From DASZHJ01 sp035541215 (GTDB lineage: Bacteria; Pseudomonadota; Alphaproteobacteria; ATCC43930; CGMCC-115725): 64,000 nucleotides of DNA. The number at the start of each line of letters is the position of its first letter. The stretch's first letter is position 1. Made by a program: the position numbers and the translations under genes. The notes under the pieces are model-generated. The model was given only the letters and a program-made list of their open reading frames with translations, was not told the DNA's origin and did not search any database. Positions 17,239 to 26,020 of the stretch are shown piece by piece. The stretch is taken from assembly GCA_035541215.1 (NCBI GenBank), contig DATKNV010000017.1, positions 1 to 64,000 on the forward strand, read 5' to 3'.

Positions 17239-18636
17239 TCAGGGCGCGGCAAGGCGGGCGAGTGCGCGCACGTCCTCGAGGGTTTCGATCCGCTCCACCG
17301 CAGCGATGACGCGATCGGCCGCTTCTGCGGGAAGACGCGCCGCGCTCTTCGCCCAGCACACCCGGAACTTCGCAAGCTGCCGCTCGCGGTCGAGAGGGCG
17401 GTCGGGACTCCCGAGCGTGTCCGCGATATGGAGCCGATGCACTGTGCCGTTCTTGAGGCGGATCGCGAGCTCCTGCGGCAGCAGGACGTTTCCCCGGGCT
17501 TGCTCGTCGATGGCGATGACGATCTTGGCCGCGAGCGACCGCGCCGCGGGATCGCGCATTGCCTCGGGACCGAAATCGTCGAGGCCGACGCCGCCGCGCA
17601 GGAGCGCTACGGCGCCGACATAGCGTGCGCAGAGCCGGGCGTAGCTTGCGCTCATCTCCGCGAGCGGCGGCCGTCCCACGAGCTGGGCGATCAGCGGCGA
17701 TGCCAGCAGCAGGACCTGCTCGACCTCCTCGGCCGCGAAGCCGTGGGCGGCCTTCAACCGCAAGAGGCCGTCGATGAGGCCGTGGGTGGCGCGTCCGGAT
17801 GGGAACGGCTTGTGCGAGAGCTCCGCGATGCGCCAGACGCGGCCGAGCTCCGCGAGCGCGGGTGCCAGGTCGAAACCGGGCTCGAACAAGGCAATGTAGC
17901 CGTGTTTTCCCTCGAAGGTCTCGCGTGTGCCCGCGAGGTCCGCGCGCGCGAGATCGGCGGCGACCACCGCATTGCGGGCGCTGAAGCCTATTTGCAGCGG
18001 TAGCAGCGGCTTCCCCTCGCCATGGGGCTGCATGGTGCCCGAGACCTGGGCATAGGCGAGCCCGAATGCATCGGCGAGGCGCGCGGCATTGAAGCCCGCG
18101 AGCTTCCCCACCGCGGCGACGGCTCCGAAGGCGCCGGCCGTGCCGGGGCGGAAGAACTGCCAGCGTCCCCGCGGATTGAGGCCGAGCGTCACCGCGACGT
18201 CGACACCGAGCGCCAGCGCGGTCAGGAAATCGCGGCCCGTGATGCCGCCCATCCGCTCGGCCCAGGCCAGTGCCGCGGGCATCACCGTGGAGAGCGCGTG
18301 CACCACCGCGGGCTCGTGCAGGCAATCGAACTCCTGGCAGTGCGCGTGATGCGCGTTGACGAAGGCGGCCGCAGGGGCTGGCAGCCGGAGCGCGGTGCCG
18401 AGCACGCGCGCCTCGGTTCCGGAACCCCAGCCCTCGGCAGCAGCGCGCACTGCGTCCGACCCGGGAGTGCCAGATCCTGCGGTTGCCACACCCAGCGTGT
18501 CCAGAAGGAACGTCTTTGCCGCGTCCACGGCCGCGGGCGGGAGTGTCTCGAAGCGCGTCTCGGCGACGTGCTGCGCCAGGCGCTCGGCGACGGTCACCGG
18601 CTCAGCCGACGGGATTGAAGTCGTAGCGCCCGACAC
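17239..18636 (-). CDS. MmgE/PrpD family protein
   Basis: A 465-residue member of the MmgE/PrpD family, which includes 2-methylcitrate dehydratase, cis-aconitate decarboxylase and iminodisuccinate epimerase. The all-helical first domain has VNAHHAHCQEFDCLHEP (about 113-129), where the family substrate His/Asp cluster sits. The FSARNAVVAADLA and GKHGYIALF segments are also typical. The ATG at 18636 overlaps the upstream cupin gene by 35 bases; a GTG at 18597 would leave a 4-base gap and is a good alternative. The cupin-MmgE pair forms an operon. Substrate unknown. Confidence 0.88.
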   Translation of the reverse strand: MSGATTSIPSAEPVTVAERLAQHVAETRFETLPPAAVDAAKTFLLDTLGVATAGSGTPGSDAVRAAAEGWGSGTEARVLGTALRLPAPAAAFVNAHHAHCQEFDCLHEPAVVHALSTVMPAALAWAERMGGITGRDFLTALALGVDVAVTLGLNPRGRWQFFRPGTAGAFGAVAAVGKLAGFNAARLADAFGLAYAQVSGTMQPHGEGKPLLPLQIGFSARNAVVAADLARADLAGTRETFEGKHGYIALFEPGFDLAPALAELGRVWRIAELSHKPFPSGRATHGLIDGLLRLKAAHGFAAEEVEQVLLLASPLIAQLVGRPPLAEMSASYARLCARYVGAVALLRGGVGLDDFGPEAMRDPAARSLAAKIVIAIDEQARGNVLLPQELAIRLKNGTVHRLHIADTLGSPDRPLDRERQLAKFRVCWAKSAARLPAEAADRVIAAVERIETLEDVRALARLAAP

Positions 18637-18937
18637 CCTGGAGAATGCCGAACTTGCAGGGGCCCATGTCCTTGCCTGTGACGCGATGCGCGCGCTTCGC
18701 CGGGACGACGTGGGTCTCGCCGGGCTTAAGCTCGACGACAGCGCGCGGCGCGCGCGTCTCGATCACCATCGGACCCTGCATACAGAAGAAGGTATCGCTG
18801 ACGTTGCTGTGCCAGTGCCAGGGCACCTCTTGTCCCGCCGCGAGCGTGAGCACGACCATCCGGAGATCGGGCGTCTCCGCCCAGGTCTCGTACTCCGCGA
18901 CTTCGTAGGACCGCTTCTTGGGGGCTGTCGATGTCAT
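18602..18937 (-). CDS. Single-domain cupin protein
   Basis: A 111-residue one-barrel cupin. The first cupin motif contains PWHWHSNVSDTFFCMQG with H41 and H43, and the second contains H84 in PAKRAHRV, so a metal site is possible. Cupins of this size can be isomerases, decarboxylases or lyases of small acids. Its translational coupling to MmgE/PrpD suggests a shared pathway. It is divergent from the PuuE-like hydrolase gene at 19055. Confidence 0.85.
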   Translation of the reverse strand: MTSTAPKKRSYEVAEYETWAETPDLRMVVLTLAAGQEVPWHWHSNVSDTFFCMQGPMVIETRAPRAVVELKPGETHVVPAKRAHRVTGKDMGPCKFGILQGVGRYDFNPVG

Positions 18938-19005
18938 GGCGTCCTCCCGCCGACGATGGCGCGCCAGTAAAGCACGTCTCGAGGCGGGCGAGGAGGGCGC
19001 GCCTC

Positions 19006-19033
19006 TTGGCGGCGCGAGAGGCTCCGTTATGAT
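19006..19033 (+). promoter_or_regulatory. Candidate sigma-70-type promoter for the PuuE-like/ureohydrolase operon
   Basis: TTGGCG (19006-19011), a 16-base spacer and TATGAT (19028-19033) precede the ATG at 19055. GAGGGAGGGG between them is a strong ribosome site. Start-site mapping would be needed to be sure. Confidence 0.4.
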
Positions 19034-19054
19034 GCCTCGACGAGGGAGGGGTCG

Positions 19055-19954
19055 ATGGAACCATATCGCTACGGCTATTCGCCCATCGTCGCGCGGCCGC
19101 GGATCGTCTGGCCCGGTGGCGCGCGGGTCGCGCTCTGGGTCGTGCCCAACGTCGAGCACTACGAGTACGTCCCGAGCTTCGTGCGCGTGCGCAATCCCTG
19201 GCCGCGCTCGCCTTATCCCGACGTCCTCGGCTACGGGACGCGCGACTACGGCAATCGCGTGGGGATCTGGCGCATGTTCGAGATCATGGACAAGCACGAG
19301 ATCCGCTGCACGGTCTCGCTGAGCCTCTCGGTCTATGAGCGCTATCCCGAGATCCGAGAGGCGATCGAGGCGCGGCGCTGGTCGATCCTGAGCCACGGCG
19401 TCGTCAACACCCGATATCACTGGGATCTCACCGAGGAAGAAGAGCGCGAGCAGATCGCCGAGGCGATGGCGATCTACGAGCGCACCACCGGGCGGAAGCT
19501 CGCGGGCTGGTTCTCGCCCGCGATCTCCCACACCCTGCACACGCCCGACCTCGCGGCCGAGGCGGGCATGCGCTACGTCTCCGATTTCTATCACGACGAC
19601 CAGCCCACGCCGATCAAGGTGCGCAAGGGCACGCTCGTCTCGATCCCCTATTCGATGGACCTCAACGACGCCCTGATATACCGCTGGCCCATCGAGGCCG
19701 AGGAATTCGCGCAGATGATCATCGATCACTTCGACACGGTCTGGCGCGAGGGAGTGACGCAGGGCCGCGTCATGTGTCTTGCATTGCATCCCTACATGAT
19801 CACGGCGCCGCATCGCGCGAAGCATCTCGACCGCGCGCTCAAATATATCCTCTCCCACGAGGGCGTCTGGAAGGCGACGGGCGAGGAGATCGCGGATTGG
19901 TACATCGCCAATGCGCTCCCGGCCTATCGGCAGCATCTGGGCGCGGAGGCCTGA
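19055..19954 (+). CDS. PuuE-like polysaccharide-deacetylase-fold hydrolase (first copy)
   Basis: A 299-residue NodB-fold hydrolase of the branch that includes the allantoinase PuuE. The sequence VALWVVPNVEHYE takes the place of the TFDDG motif of true deacetylases, as in PuuE-like proteins, and ILSHGVVN supplies the His of motif 2. DYGNRVGIWRMFEIMD and LALHPYM near the C-terminus are shared with its downstream neighbour. The likely reaction is hydrolysis of an amide or cyclic ureide rather than sugar deacetylation. One base separates its stop from the next start, so the three genes 19055-21850 form a tight operon. Confidence 0.85.
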   Translation: MEPYRYGYSPIVARPRIVWPGGARVALWVVPNVEHYEYVPSFVRVRNPWPRSPYPDVLGYGTRDYGNRVGIWRMFEIMDKHEIRCTVSLSLSVYERYPEIREAIEARRWSILSHGVVNTRYHWDLTEEEEREQIAEAMAIYERTTGRKLAGWFSPAISHTLHTPDLAAEAGMRYVSDFYHDDQPTPIKVRKGTLVSIPYSMDLNDALIYRWPIEAEEFAQMIIDHFDTVWREGVTQGRVMCLALHPYMITAPHRAKHLDRALKYILSHEGVWKATGEEIADWYIANALPAYRQHLGAEA

Positions 19955-19955
19955 C

Positions 19956-20912
19956 ATGGAAACGAAGCGCCCGCCTGCCGGCGAGATCCTCAAGCCCGGC
20001 ATGGATCATCCCCATCATCCCTTTTGGCCGCTTCCGAGCCGTCCCAAGCTCGTCTGGCCGAACGGTGCGCGTGTCGCGTTCTGGGTGCTGCTCCATCTCG
20101 AGTATTGGGAGCTCGATCCGCCGAAGGACGCCGTCCGCGATCCCCGCTTCGTCGGCGAGATGGGAAGCTTCTTTCCGGACTACCGCACCTGGACGCAGCG
20201 CGATTACGGCAATCGCGTGGGCATCTTTCGCGTGCTGGAGCTGCTGGACCGCTACGGGCTCAAGGCGACGGTCGCCGCGAACTCCTCGGCGCTCGAGCGC
20301 TATCCCTATCTCGTGGCGGAATTCAAGCGCCGGGGCTACGAGTTCGCCGCGCACGGGAGCCACGCCACGCGGATGATCACGAGCCGCATGAGCGAGAGCG
20401 AGGAGCGCGCCTTCATCGCGAGCTCGATCGAGGCGGTGACGCGCGCGGCCGGCACGCGTCCCACCGGGTGGCTCGGCCAGGATTACGGGGAGTCCGCGCG
20501 GACGCCGGTGCTGCTTGCAGAGGCGGGACTCGACTACGTCATGGATTGGCCGAACGACGATCAGCCCTATCGCATGACCGTGGGGAAGCCCTTCGTTTCG
20601 ATCCCGAACCACGCGGAATGGGACGACGTTCAGCTCCTGTGGCTGCGGAAGCTGGGCATGGCTGGCTATCCTAAGATCCTGGCGGAGGCCTTCGAGACGC
20701 TGCACGAGGAGGGCGCCGCCTCCGGCCGTATCTTCGGCTTGAGCCTGCATCCCTGGCTCATCGGCATGGCGCATCGCATCCGCTATCTCGACGAGGCGCT
20801 GAAACGCATCGTCGGATACCGCGAGGTCTGGCAGGCAACCGCCGGAGAGATCGCCTCCTGGTACCTGCGCAACGGGCCCAACTACGAGGACAAGAGCGGG
20901 GGACGGCGATGA
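19956..20912 (+). CDS. PuuE-like polysaccharide-deacetylase-fold hydrolase (second copy)
   Basis: A 318-residue paralogue of the preceding gene, sharing the order VWPNGARVAFWVLL, RDYGNRVGIFRVLELLD, AAHGSHATR, NDDQPYRM and SLHPWL. Motif 1 reads LLHLEYWE, again lacking the catalytic Asp pair of chitin deacetylases. The two copies differ enough that they may act on different substrates or form a heteromer. The ATG at 19956 follows the previous stop by 1 base, and its own stop overlaps the ureohydrolase start in an ATGA. Confidence 0.85.
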   Translation: METKRPPAGEILKPGMDHPHHPFWPLPSRPKLVWPNGARVAFWVLLHLEYWELDPPKDAVRDPRFVGEMGSFFPDYRTWTQRDYGNRVGIFRVLELLDRYGLKATVAANSSALERYPYLVAEFKRRGYEFAAHGSHATRMITSRMSESEERAFIASSIEAVTRAAGTRPTGWLGQDYGESARTPVLLAEAGLDYVMDWPNDDQPYRMTVGKPFVSIPNHAEWDDVQLLWLRKLGMAGYPKILAEAFETLHEEGAASGRIFGLSLHPWLIGMAHRIRYLDEALKRIVGYREVWQATAGEIASWYLRNGPNYEDKSGGRR

Positions 20913-21850
20913 GCGGCTTCTCCGACGACGCGCTGCACGTGAAGCCGCTCACCTTCATGGGCGTGCCGCACGCCTTTGATCTATCCAAGGCAAGGGCTGC
21001 CGTGCTCGGCGTGCCCTTCGATTGCGGGACGCATCGCTACCGCATCGGCTCGCGCCAGGGGCCGCAAGCGATCCGCGAGCAGTCGGTGCTGGTACGGCGC
21101 TACCACTCCGATCTCGCGGATTTCGATCCGCTGGAGCGGCTGGCTCTGGTCGATCGCGGCAACGTCGACGTGACGCCGAGCCGCATCCTCGATGCCTTCG
21201 AGCGGATCGAGGCCGCGGCCTCCCGCATTCACGAGGCCGGCGTCATCCCCGTCACCATGGGCGGCGACGGCAGCATCTCCGTGCCCCTGCTCCGCGCGGC
21301 GGCGCGCCGCTATCCCGGTATCGTCGCCGTGCACATCGACGCGCACACCGACAGCTATCCCTACGACCCCAACGACAAGTTCACCTCGGCGACGCAATTC
21401 ACCCACGCCGCCGAGGAGCAGCTCGTGGTGGCGTCGCTCTCCTACCACATCGGCGTGCGCGGCACGACCTACATGAAAGGCGTCTACGACTACACGCGCT
21501 CGCTCGGCTACAACGTCATCACCATGCGCGAGGTCTTCGAGCGCGGCCCCAAGCACGTGCTCGCGGAGCTGCACCAACGCCTCAAGGGGCGGCCGGTCTA
21601 TCTCTGCTTCGACATGGACGTCTTCGATCCCTCCTGCGCGCCCGGCGTCGCAACGCCGAGCTGGGGCGGGTTCACGAGCCGTGAGGGGCTCGACTTTCTC
21701 CGCGGCCTCTCGGGCCTCGACATCGTCGCGGTCGACGTCAACACCGTGAGTCCTCCGCACGACGTCCAGGGCATGACCGCGCATCTCGCGGCCTATGTGA
21801 TCTACGAGAGCTTGATCCTGCTCTGCCGCAAGCTCGGGCTCGCGGGCTGA
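20909..21850 (+). CDS. Arginase/agmatinase-family ureohydrolase, non-canonical metal site
   Basis: A 313-residue ureohydrolase. Most of the binuclear Mn site is intact: DAHTD in AVHIDAHTDSYP and the second pair in CFDMDVFDPSCAPG. The first motif, however, is GGDGS instead of GGDHS, so the His that normally binds one manganese is Gly (residue 121). The SPPHDVQGMTAHLAA C-terminus is typical of agmatinases and guanidinobutyrases. It would cleave a guanidino compound to urea and an amine if active. It is translationally coupled to two PuuE-like hydrolases, which points to a ureide or guanidine pathway; substrate not identified. Confidence 0.85.
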   Translation: MSGFSDDALHVKPLTFMGVPHAFDLSKARAAVLGVPFDCGTHRYRIGSRQGPQAIREQSVLVRRYHSDLADFDPLERLALVDRGNVDVTPSRILDAFERIEAAASRIHEAGVIPVTMGGDGSISVPLLRAAARRYPGIVAVHIDAHTDSYPYDPNDKFTSATQFTHAAEEQLVVASLSYHIGVRGTTYMKGVYDYTRSLGYNVITMREVFERGPKHVLAELHQRLKGRPVYLCFDMDVFDPSCAPGVATPSWGGFTSREGLDFLRGLSGLDIVAVDVNTVSPPHDVQGMTAHLAAYVIYESLILLCRKLGLAG

Positions 21851-21851
21851 G

Positions 21852-24002
21852 CTAAGGGCGCGCGAGGCGCACGACGCCGTCGACGGCGACGGCGCCGAAG
21901 GCCTTGACGATCAGCGGATTGATCTCGGCCTCGAGCACCGGCGTGCCCGGCAGCGCCGCGAGCTCTGAGAGCCGGGCGACCGCGCTCGCGAGCGCCGCGA
22001 GATCGCCCGCGGGCGCGCCGCGGAAGCCCCGAAGCGTCGCGAAGCCGCGCACCTCCGCCAGCATCTCCTCCGCCTCCGCAACCGAGACCGGCGCCAGGCG
22101 CACGGAGAAATCGCGATAGACCTCTGCGAGAGTCCCGCCCATGCCGACGGTGACGACCGGCCCGACCTGGGGATCGTGGCGATAGCCCACGAGCGCCTCG
22201 CCGATGCCGCGCTCCATCGGCTGCACGAGGATGCCCGCGATCGATGCGCTGGGGTATTTGTCGCGGACGCTCGCGAGCATCTGGCGCGAGCGCACTGCAA
22301 GCTCCTCGCCGGAGGCGATCCCCAGTGCCACCCCGCCTGCATCGGTCTTGTGCGTGATGTCCGCGGAGAGCACCTTTGCCACGACCGGGAAGGCGAAGGG
22401 CAATGGTGCGAGCCGCTCGGGATCGACGACGGCGCAGGGAGCGACGGCAATGTCGAGCGCGTCGAAGAGGGCGAGGGATTGCCGCTCGTCGAGGACGGCG
22501 CGAGAAGCCGCCGAGAGTGCTGCCAGCGCGCGGTCGCGCGTGGCGCCGGGAAGCGGCTCCGCCGGCGCCGCCTGGTGCCAGCCGAAATAGGCGGCGATCG
22601 CGTCGGCGCAGGCTTCGGGCGTCCGGAATCCCGCCACACCGTTCTCGGCGAGCGCGTGCAAGCTCGCTTCCGCATGCGGCACCAGGAAGGCGGCGATGGG
22701 CTTCTTCGCGCGTGCGCACTCGATGATCGGCTTCACCGCGAGCTCGCCGTGGAATTGCGCCGAGGAGCCCACCACCGCCAGGACCAGATCGAACTCCGGT
22801 GCCTCCATCAGTATGTCGAGCGCGGCCAGCATGATGTCGGGACGCGTTCCCGCGAGCGTCATGTCGATCATGCGCCCCGGCAGCGCCGGCGCCTTCGCGG
22901 CCTTGAGACGCGCGTAGGTCTCGGCACTCGGTGGCGTCACCTCGACGTTTCGAAGACCCAGGCGATCCGCCACCATCGCGGCGCCGCCGCCCGTCGTGGT
23001 GATGGCGCCGACGCTCCGGCGCGCGGTCGTCGGCGGCGTCCGGCCGATCACGAGGGCCGGCGCTTCCAGCAGCGTCTCCAGGTGATCGACGCGGAGAATG
23101 CCGTGCCGGCGCAGGAACGCATCGACCCCGGCGTCGGACCCGACCATGGCGCCGGTGTGCGAGACCGCGAGCTCGCGGCCCACCTCCGAGAGTCCGAGCC
23201 GGTAGGCGATGATCGGCTTGCCCGCGGCCTTCGCGAGGTCACCGAAGCGGGCGAAGTGCTCGCGCTCGCGGATGGTCTCGAGGAAGAGGAGAAATGCGTC
23301 GGTCTCGGGATCGCCCGCGAGCGCCGCGCCGATCTCGCCGACGGAGAGATCGGCCTCGTTGCCGACGGAGATGAGCTTGGAGAAGCCGATGCCCCGGGGG
23401 AAGCCGCGCGAGACGAAGGTGCCAATCTGGCTCCCGCTCTGGGAGAGCACGGCGATCCGCCCCTTCAGGAGCTTCTCCGCGGCGAAGGCGGCGTTGGCGG
23501 TGAGCGCGAGCGGCGTGTGCGTGTCGACGACGCCGAGGCTGTTGGGGCCGACGAGGCGAAGGCCCGAGCCCCGCGCGATCTCCAGGAGGCGCCGCTGCAG
23601 TGCTACGCCCTCGGCGCCCGCCTCCGCGAAGCCGCTCGCAAGGATGGTCGCGGCGCGGACGCCTCCTTCCGCGCAAGCCGCGACCGCCGCTTCGACCAGC
23701 GGCGTGTTGACGAGAATGTAGGCGTGATCGACGGGGCCGGGGACATCGGCGAGGCTCTTGTAGGCGCGCTCGCCCTGCACGGTGTCGCGGTTGGGGTTGA
23801 TCGGGTAGGTCGGTCCCGCGAAGCCGTGCTTCCTGAGGAAGTGCAGGGGGCGACCGGCCGTGCGTCCGGCGTCGTCGGAGACGCCGATGAGCGCGACCGC
23901 GCGCGGGCGGAACAGAGCTTGCGCGAGCGCGATTTCGGCCGCGCTATTCAGCGGCACGGCGCGGCTTCTGCGGGAAGCGTCGGTCGAAGACGAACTCGGC
24001 AA
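21852..24002 (-). CDS. Acyl-CoA synthetase (ADP/NDP-forming), fused alpha-beta type
   Basis: A protein of up to 716 residues that makes an acyl-CoA from acid, CoA and ATP through a phosphohistidine. Order: CoA-binding Rossmann domain (ALIGVSDDAGRT), ligase domain with the phosphorylated His in ELAVSHTGAM (about residue 270), then a C-terminal ATP-grasp domain with KVLSADITHKTDAGGV. The ATG at 24002 overlaps the upstream acyl-CoA dehydrogenase by 59 bases; a GTG at 23957, 701 residues, leaves a 14-base overlap and may be the true start. The substrate could be the acid later oxidised by that dehydrogenase. Convergent with the ureohydrolase gene (1-base gap). Confidence 0.9.
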   Translation of the reverse strand: MPSSSSTDASRRSRAVPLNSAAEIALAQALFRPRAVALIGVSDDAGRTAGRPLHFLRKHGFAGPTYPINPNRDTVQGERAYKSLADVPGPVDHAYILVNTPLVEAAVAACAEGGVRAATILASGFAEAGAEGVALQRRLLEIARGSGLRLVGPNSLGVVDTHTPLALTANAAFAAEKLLKGRIAVLSQSGSQIGTFVSRGFPRGIGFSKLISVGNEADLSVGEIGAALAGDPETDAFLLFLETIREREHFARFGDLAKAAGKPIIAYRLGLSEVGRELAVSHTGAMVGSDAGVDAFLRRHGILRVDHLETLLEAPALVIGRTPPTTARRSVGAITTTGGGAAMVADRLGLRNVEVTPPSAETYARLKAAKAPALPGRMIDMTLAGTRPDIMLAALDILMEAPEFDLVLAVVGSSAQFHGELAVKPIIECARAKKPIAAFLVPHAEASLHALAENGVAGFRTPEACADAIAAYFGWHQAAPAEPLPGATRDRALAALSAASRAVLDERQSLALFDALDIAVAPCAVVDPERLAPLPFAFPVVAKVLSADITHKTDAGGVALGIASGEELAVRSRQMLASVRDKYPSASIAGILVQPMERGIGEALVGYRHDPQVGPVVTVGMGGTLAEVYRDFSVRLAPVSVAEAEEMLAEVRGFATLRGFRGAPAGDLAALASAVARLSELAALPGTPVLEAEINPLIVKAFGAVAVDGVVRLARP

Positions 24003-25104
24003 TGCGGTTCTTCATGATCTCGACGGAGCCGCCGGCGATCATCCAGCCGCGCGTGCGGCGAAGGCAGTACTCGACGAGGCTCTCCTCGGTGTAGCCGAGG
24101 CCGCCCAGGACCTGCATCGCCTCGTTCGCGGCGCGGAAGCCCGCCTGGTTGCAATAGGCCTTGGCGAGCGAGGTCTCGTAGGCGGATGGAAGGCCCTTGT
24201 CGGCGTTGACGGCCGCGCGATAGAGCAGCAGCTGCGCGGCCTCGAGCTCCATCGCGACCTCCGCGAATTTCCATTGGATGCCCTGGAACTCGCAGAGGGG
24301 GCGGCCGAACTGGATGCGCTCCGTCGCGTGCTTGCGCGCGATCTCGAAGGCGAGGCGACCCACCGCGAGCGCGCGCGATGCATTGCCGAGGCGCTCGGCG
24401 TTGAAGCCCTGGATCTGCTTCTTGAACCCGCCGGGACCGAGCAGGAGACTCTCGCGCCCGATCCGGCAATTCTCGAAATAGAGCTGCTGCCAGGAATCCC
24501 CGCCGACGAAGCGCGTGGGTCGGCCGAAGCTGAAGCCGGGCGTGCCGCGCTCGACGAGCACGGACCCGATGCCGTCGACGCCGGGTCCGAAGCGGACATA
24601 GACGAGAAAGAGACCAGCGTCCGGGCTGTTGCTGGTGAAGACCTTGGTCCCGTCGATGCGGAAGCCGTCTCCGTTCGGCGTCGCGGTGGTCTTGAGATCG
24701 GTGACGGCGGAGCCCGCCTCGGGCTCGCTCATGCCGACCGCGATCACCATCTTGCCCGCGAGCAGCGCCGGCAGGTACCGCGCCTTCTGCTCCGCCGTCG
24801 CGTATTCCGCGAAGGTGCGGATCGGCCCGAAATTTCCGGCCTGGATCACGTCGGCGCTGCGCGGACAGACCTGCGCCACTTCCTGGATCGCGATCACCGC
24901 GTCCATGAGGCTGCCGCCCTGACCGCCGTCGCTCTCGGGAATGGTGATACCGAGGAGCCCTTGTTCGGCCATGCGCCGGGCGATGTCCCAGGGAAAACCT
25001 TCGGCGTGCGCGTGCTTCAGTGCATCCGCCGCGAGCGTGCGCTCGGCGAACCGTCGCACGGACTCCTGGAACTGCGCCTGCTCGGTGGTGAGGTTGAAAT
25101 CCAT
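23944..25104 (-). CDS. Acyl-CoA dehydrogenase
   Basis: A 386-residue FAD flavoenzyme with the usual three parts: N-terminal helices (MDFNLTTEQAQF), a middle beta domain with GMSEPEAGSAVTDL and the substrate/FAD strands, and a C-terminal helical bundle with GRPLCEFQGIQWKFAE and QVLGGLGYTEES. The Glu of the YEGT-type motif is replaced in IAGGSVEI, as in many branches where the base lies elsewhere. It probably introduces the alpha-beta double bond into the CoA ester made by the coupled acyl-CoA synthetase. The ATG at 25104 was chosen by the family N-terminus. Confidence 0.92.
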   Translation of the reverse strand: MDFNLTTEQAQFQESVRRFAERTLAADALKHAHAEGFPWDIARRMAEQGLLGITIPESDGGQGGSLMDAVIAIQEVAQVCPRSADVIQAGNFGPIRTFAEYATAEQKARYLPALLAGKMVIAVGMSEPEAGSAVTDLKTTATPNGDGFRIDGTKVFTSNSPDAGLFLVYVRFGPGVDGIGSVLVERGTPGFSFGRPTRFVGGDSWQQLYFENCRIGRESLLLGPGGFKKQIQGFNAERLGNASRALAVGRLAFEIARKHATERIQFGRPLCEFQGIQWKFAEVAMELEAAQLLLYRAAVNADKGLPSAYETSLAKAYCNQAGFRAANEAMQVLGGLGYTEESLVEYCLRRTRGWMIAGGSVEIMKNRIAEFVFDRRFPQKPRRAAE

Positions 25105-25123
25105 GCTGCTTCGCCAACCGCTC

Positions 25124-25915
25124 TCAGCGGGGTTTGCCGATGCCCCAGCGCCGCGCCCAGCCGAGCCCGGCGAGGGTGCCAGCCCGCGGCCGATACTCGC
25201 AGCCGACCCAGCCGTCATAGCCGGTCTCGTCGAGGAGATCGAGAAGATAGGGGAAGTTGACCTCGCCGATATCGGGCTCGTTGCGGTCGGGAACGCCGGC
25301 GATCTGGACATGGGCGAAGCGCCCGGCGAGCGCGCGGACGTGACGGGCGAGATCGCCCTCCATGATCTGGCAGTGATAGAGATCGAATTGCAGAGAGAGA
25401 TTGGCGCGGCCAACGCGCGCGATCACGCGCAGCGCATCGCCGGAGGCGTTGAGGAAATAGCCGGGCGTGTCTCTCGAATTGAGCGGCTCGATGAGGACGG
25501 AGATGCCGTGCGGCGCCATGAGCTCCGCGGCGCGGCGGAGGTTCGCGACGTAGGTCTCCTCGCCCTCGGCCTTGGGCCGTCCCTCGGGCCAGATGCCCGC
25601 GAGCGCGTGAATGCGCGTGCAGCCGGTGGCGCGCGCGAGGGTCAAGGCGCGCTCGGCGGCCGCCATGAACTCGGCCTCGCGGCCCGGGAGCGCCGCCATG
25701 CCGCGATCGCCCTTGGCGTAATCGCCCGCGGGCATGTTGAAGAGCGCGGGCGTCAGGCGATGCTGCTGCAGGCGCCGGGCAATCTCCTCGGGCGGGGTGT
25801 CGTCCGGAAATTGGAACTCGACGGCTTGGAAACCCGCCGCGGCCGCGGCGGCGAAGCGGTCGAGGAACGGAACCTCCGCGAAGAGCCAGGAGATGTTGGC
25901 GGCGAGCTTTGGCAT
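25124..25915 (-). CDS. Hydroxypyruvate isomerase family (OtnI/Hyi-like) sugar isomerase
   Basis: A 263-residue TIM-barrel isomerase. LAANISWLFAEVPFLDRF at the start, FNMPAGDYAKGDRG, the metal Glu in LIEPLNSRDTPGYFL, QFDLYHCQIMEGDL, and HVQIAGVPDRNEPDIGEVNF are all diagnostic of the Hyi/OtnI group, which isomerises hydroxypyruvate or 2-oxo-tetronates. It starts at 25915 (MPKLAAN) and is 19 bases upstream of the acyl-CoA dehydrogenase, so it heads the minus-strand operon. It is divergent from the SAF-domain dehydrogenase gene, and the two may use related four-carbon sugar acids. Confidence 0.9.
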   Translation of the reverse strand: MPKLAANISWLFAEVPFLDRFAAAAAAGFQAVEFQFPDDTPPEEIARRLQQHRLTPALFNMPAGDYAKGDRGMAALPGREAEFMAAAERALTLARATGCTRIHALAGIWPEGRPKAEGEETYVANLRRAAELMAPHGISVLIEPLNSRDTPGYFLNASGDALRVIARVGRANLSLQFDLYHCQIMEGDLARHVRALAGRFAHVQIAGVPDRNEPDIGEVNFPYLLDLLDETGYDGWVGCEYRPRAGTLAGLGWARRWGIGKPR

Positions 25916-25958
25916 GGGCGCGAGAGTACAGGATTTTGCGCCGGCGGCCATAGCGTGC

Positions 25959-25993
25959 CTGCGGTTTAGCCGCAGCGGGGATCATGCTATAGA
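25959..25993 (+). promoter_or_regulatory. Inverted repeat overlapping a candidate extended -10 promoter
   Basis: CTGCGG (25959-25964) and CCGCAG (25970-25975) form a perfect 6-base inverted repeat around TTTAG. It sits where the -35 would lie for the extended -10 TGC-TATAGA (25985-25993), 28 bases before the ATG at 26021. It lies between divergent genes, so it may be an operator, or simply a short hairpin. Confidence 0.35.
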
Positions 25994-26020
25994 CCCTCGG
26001 AGGTAGAGGGGAGTGCCGCC

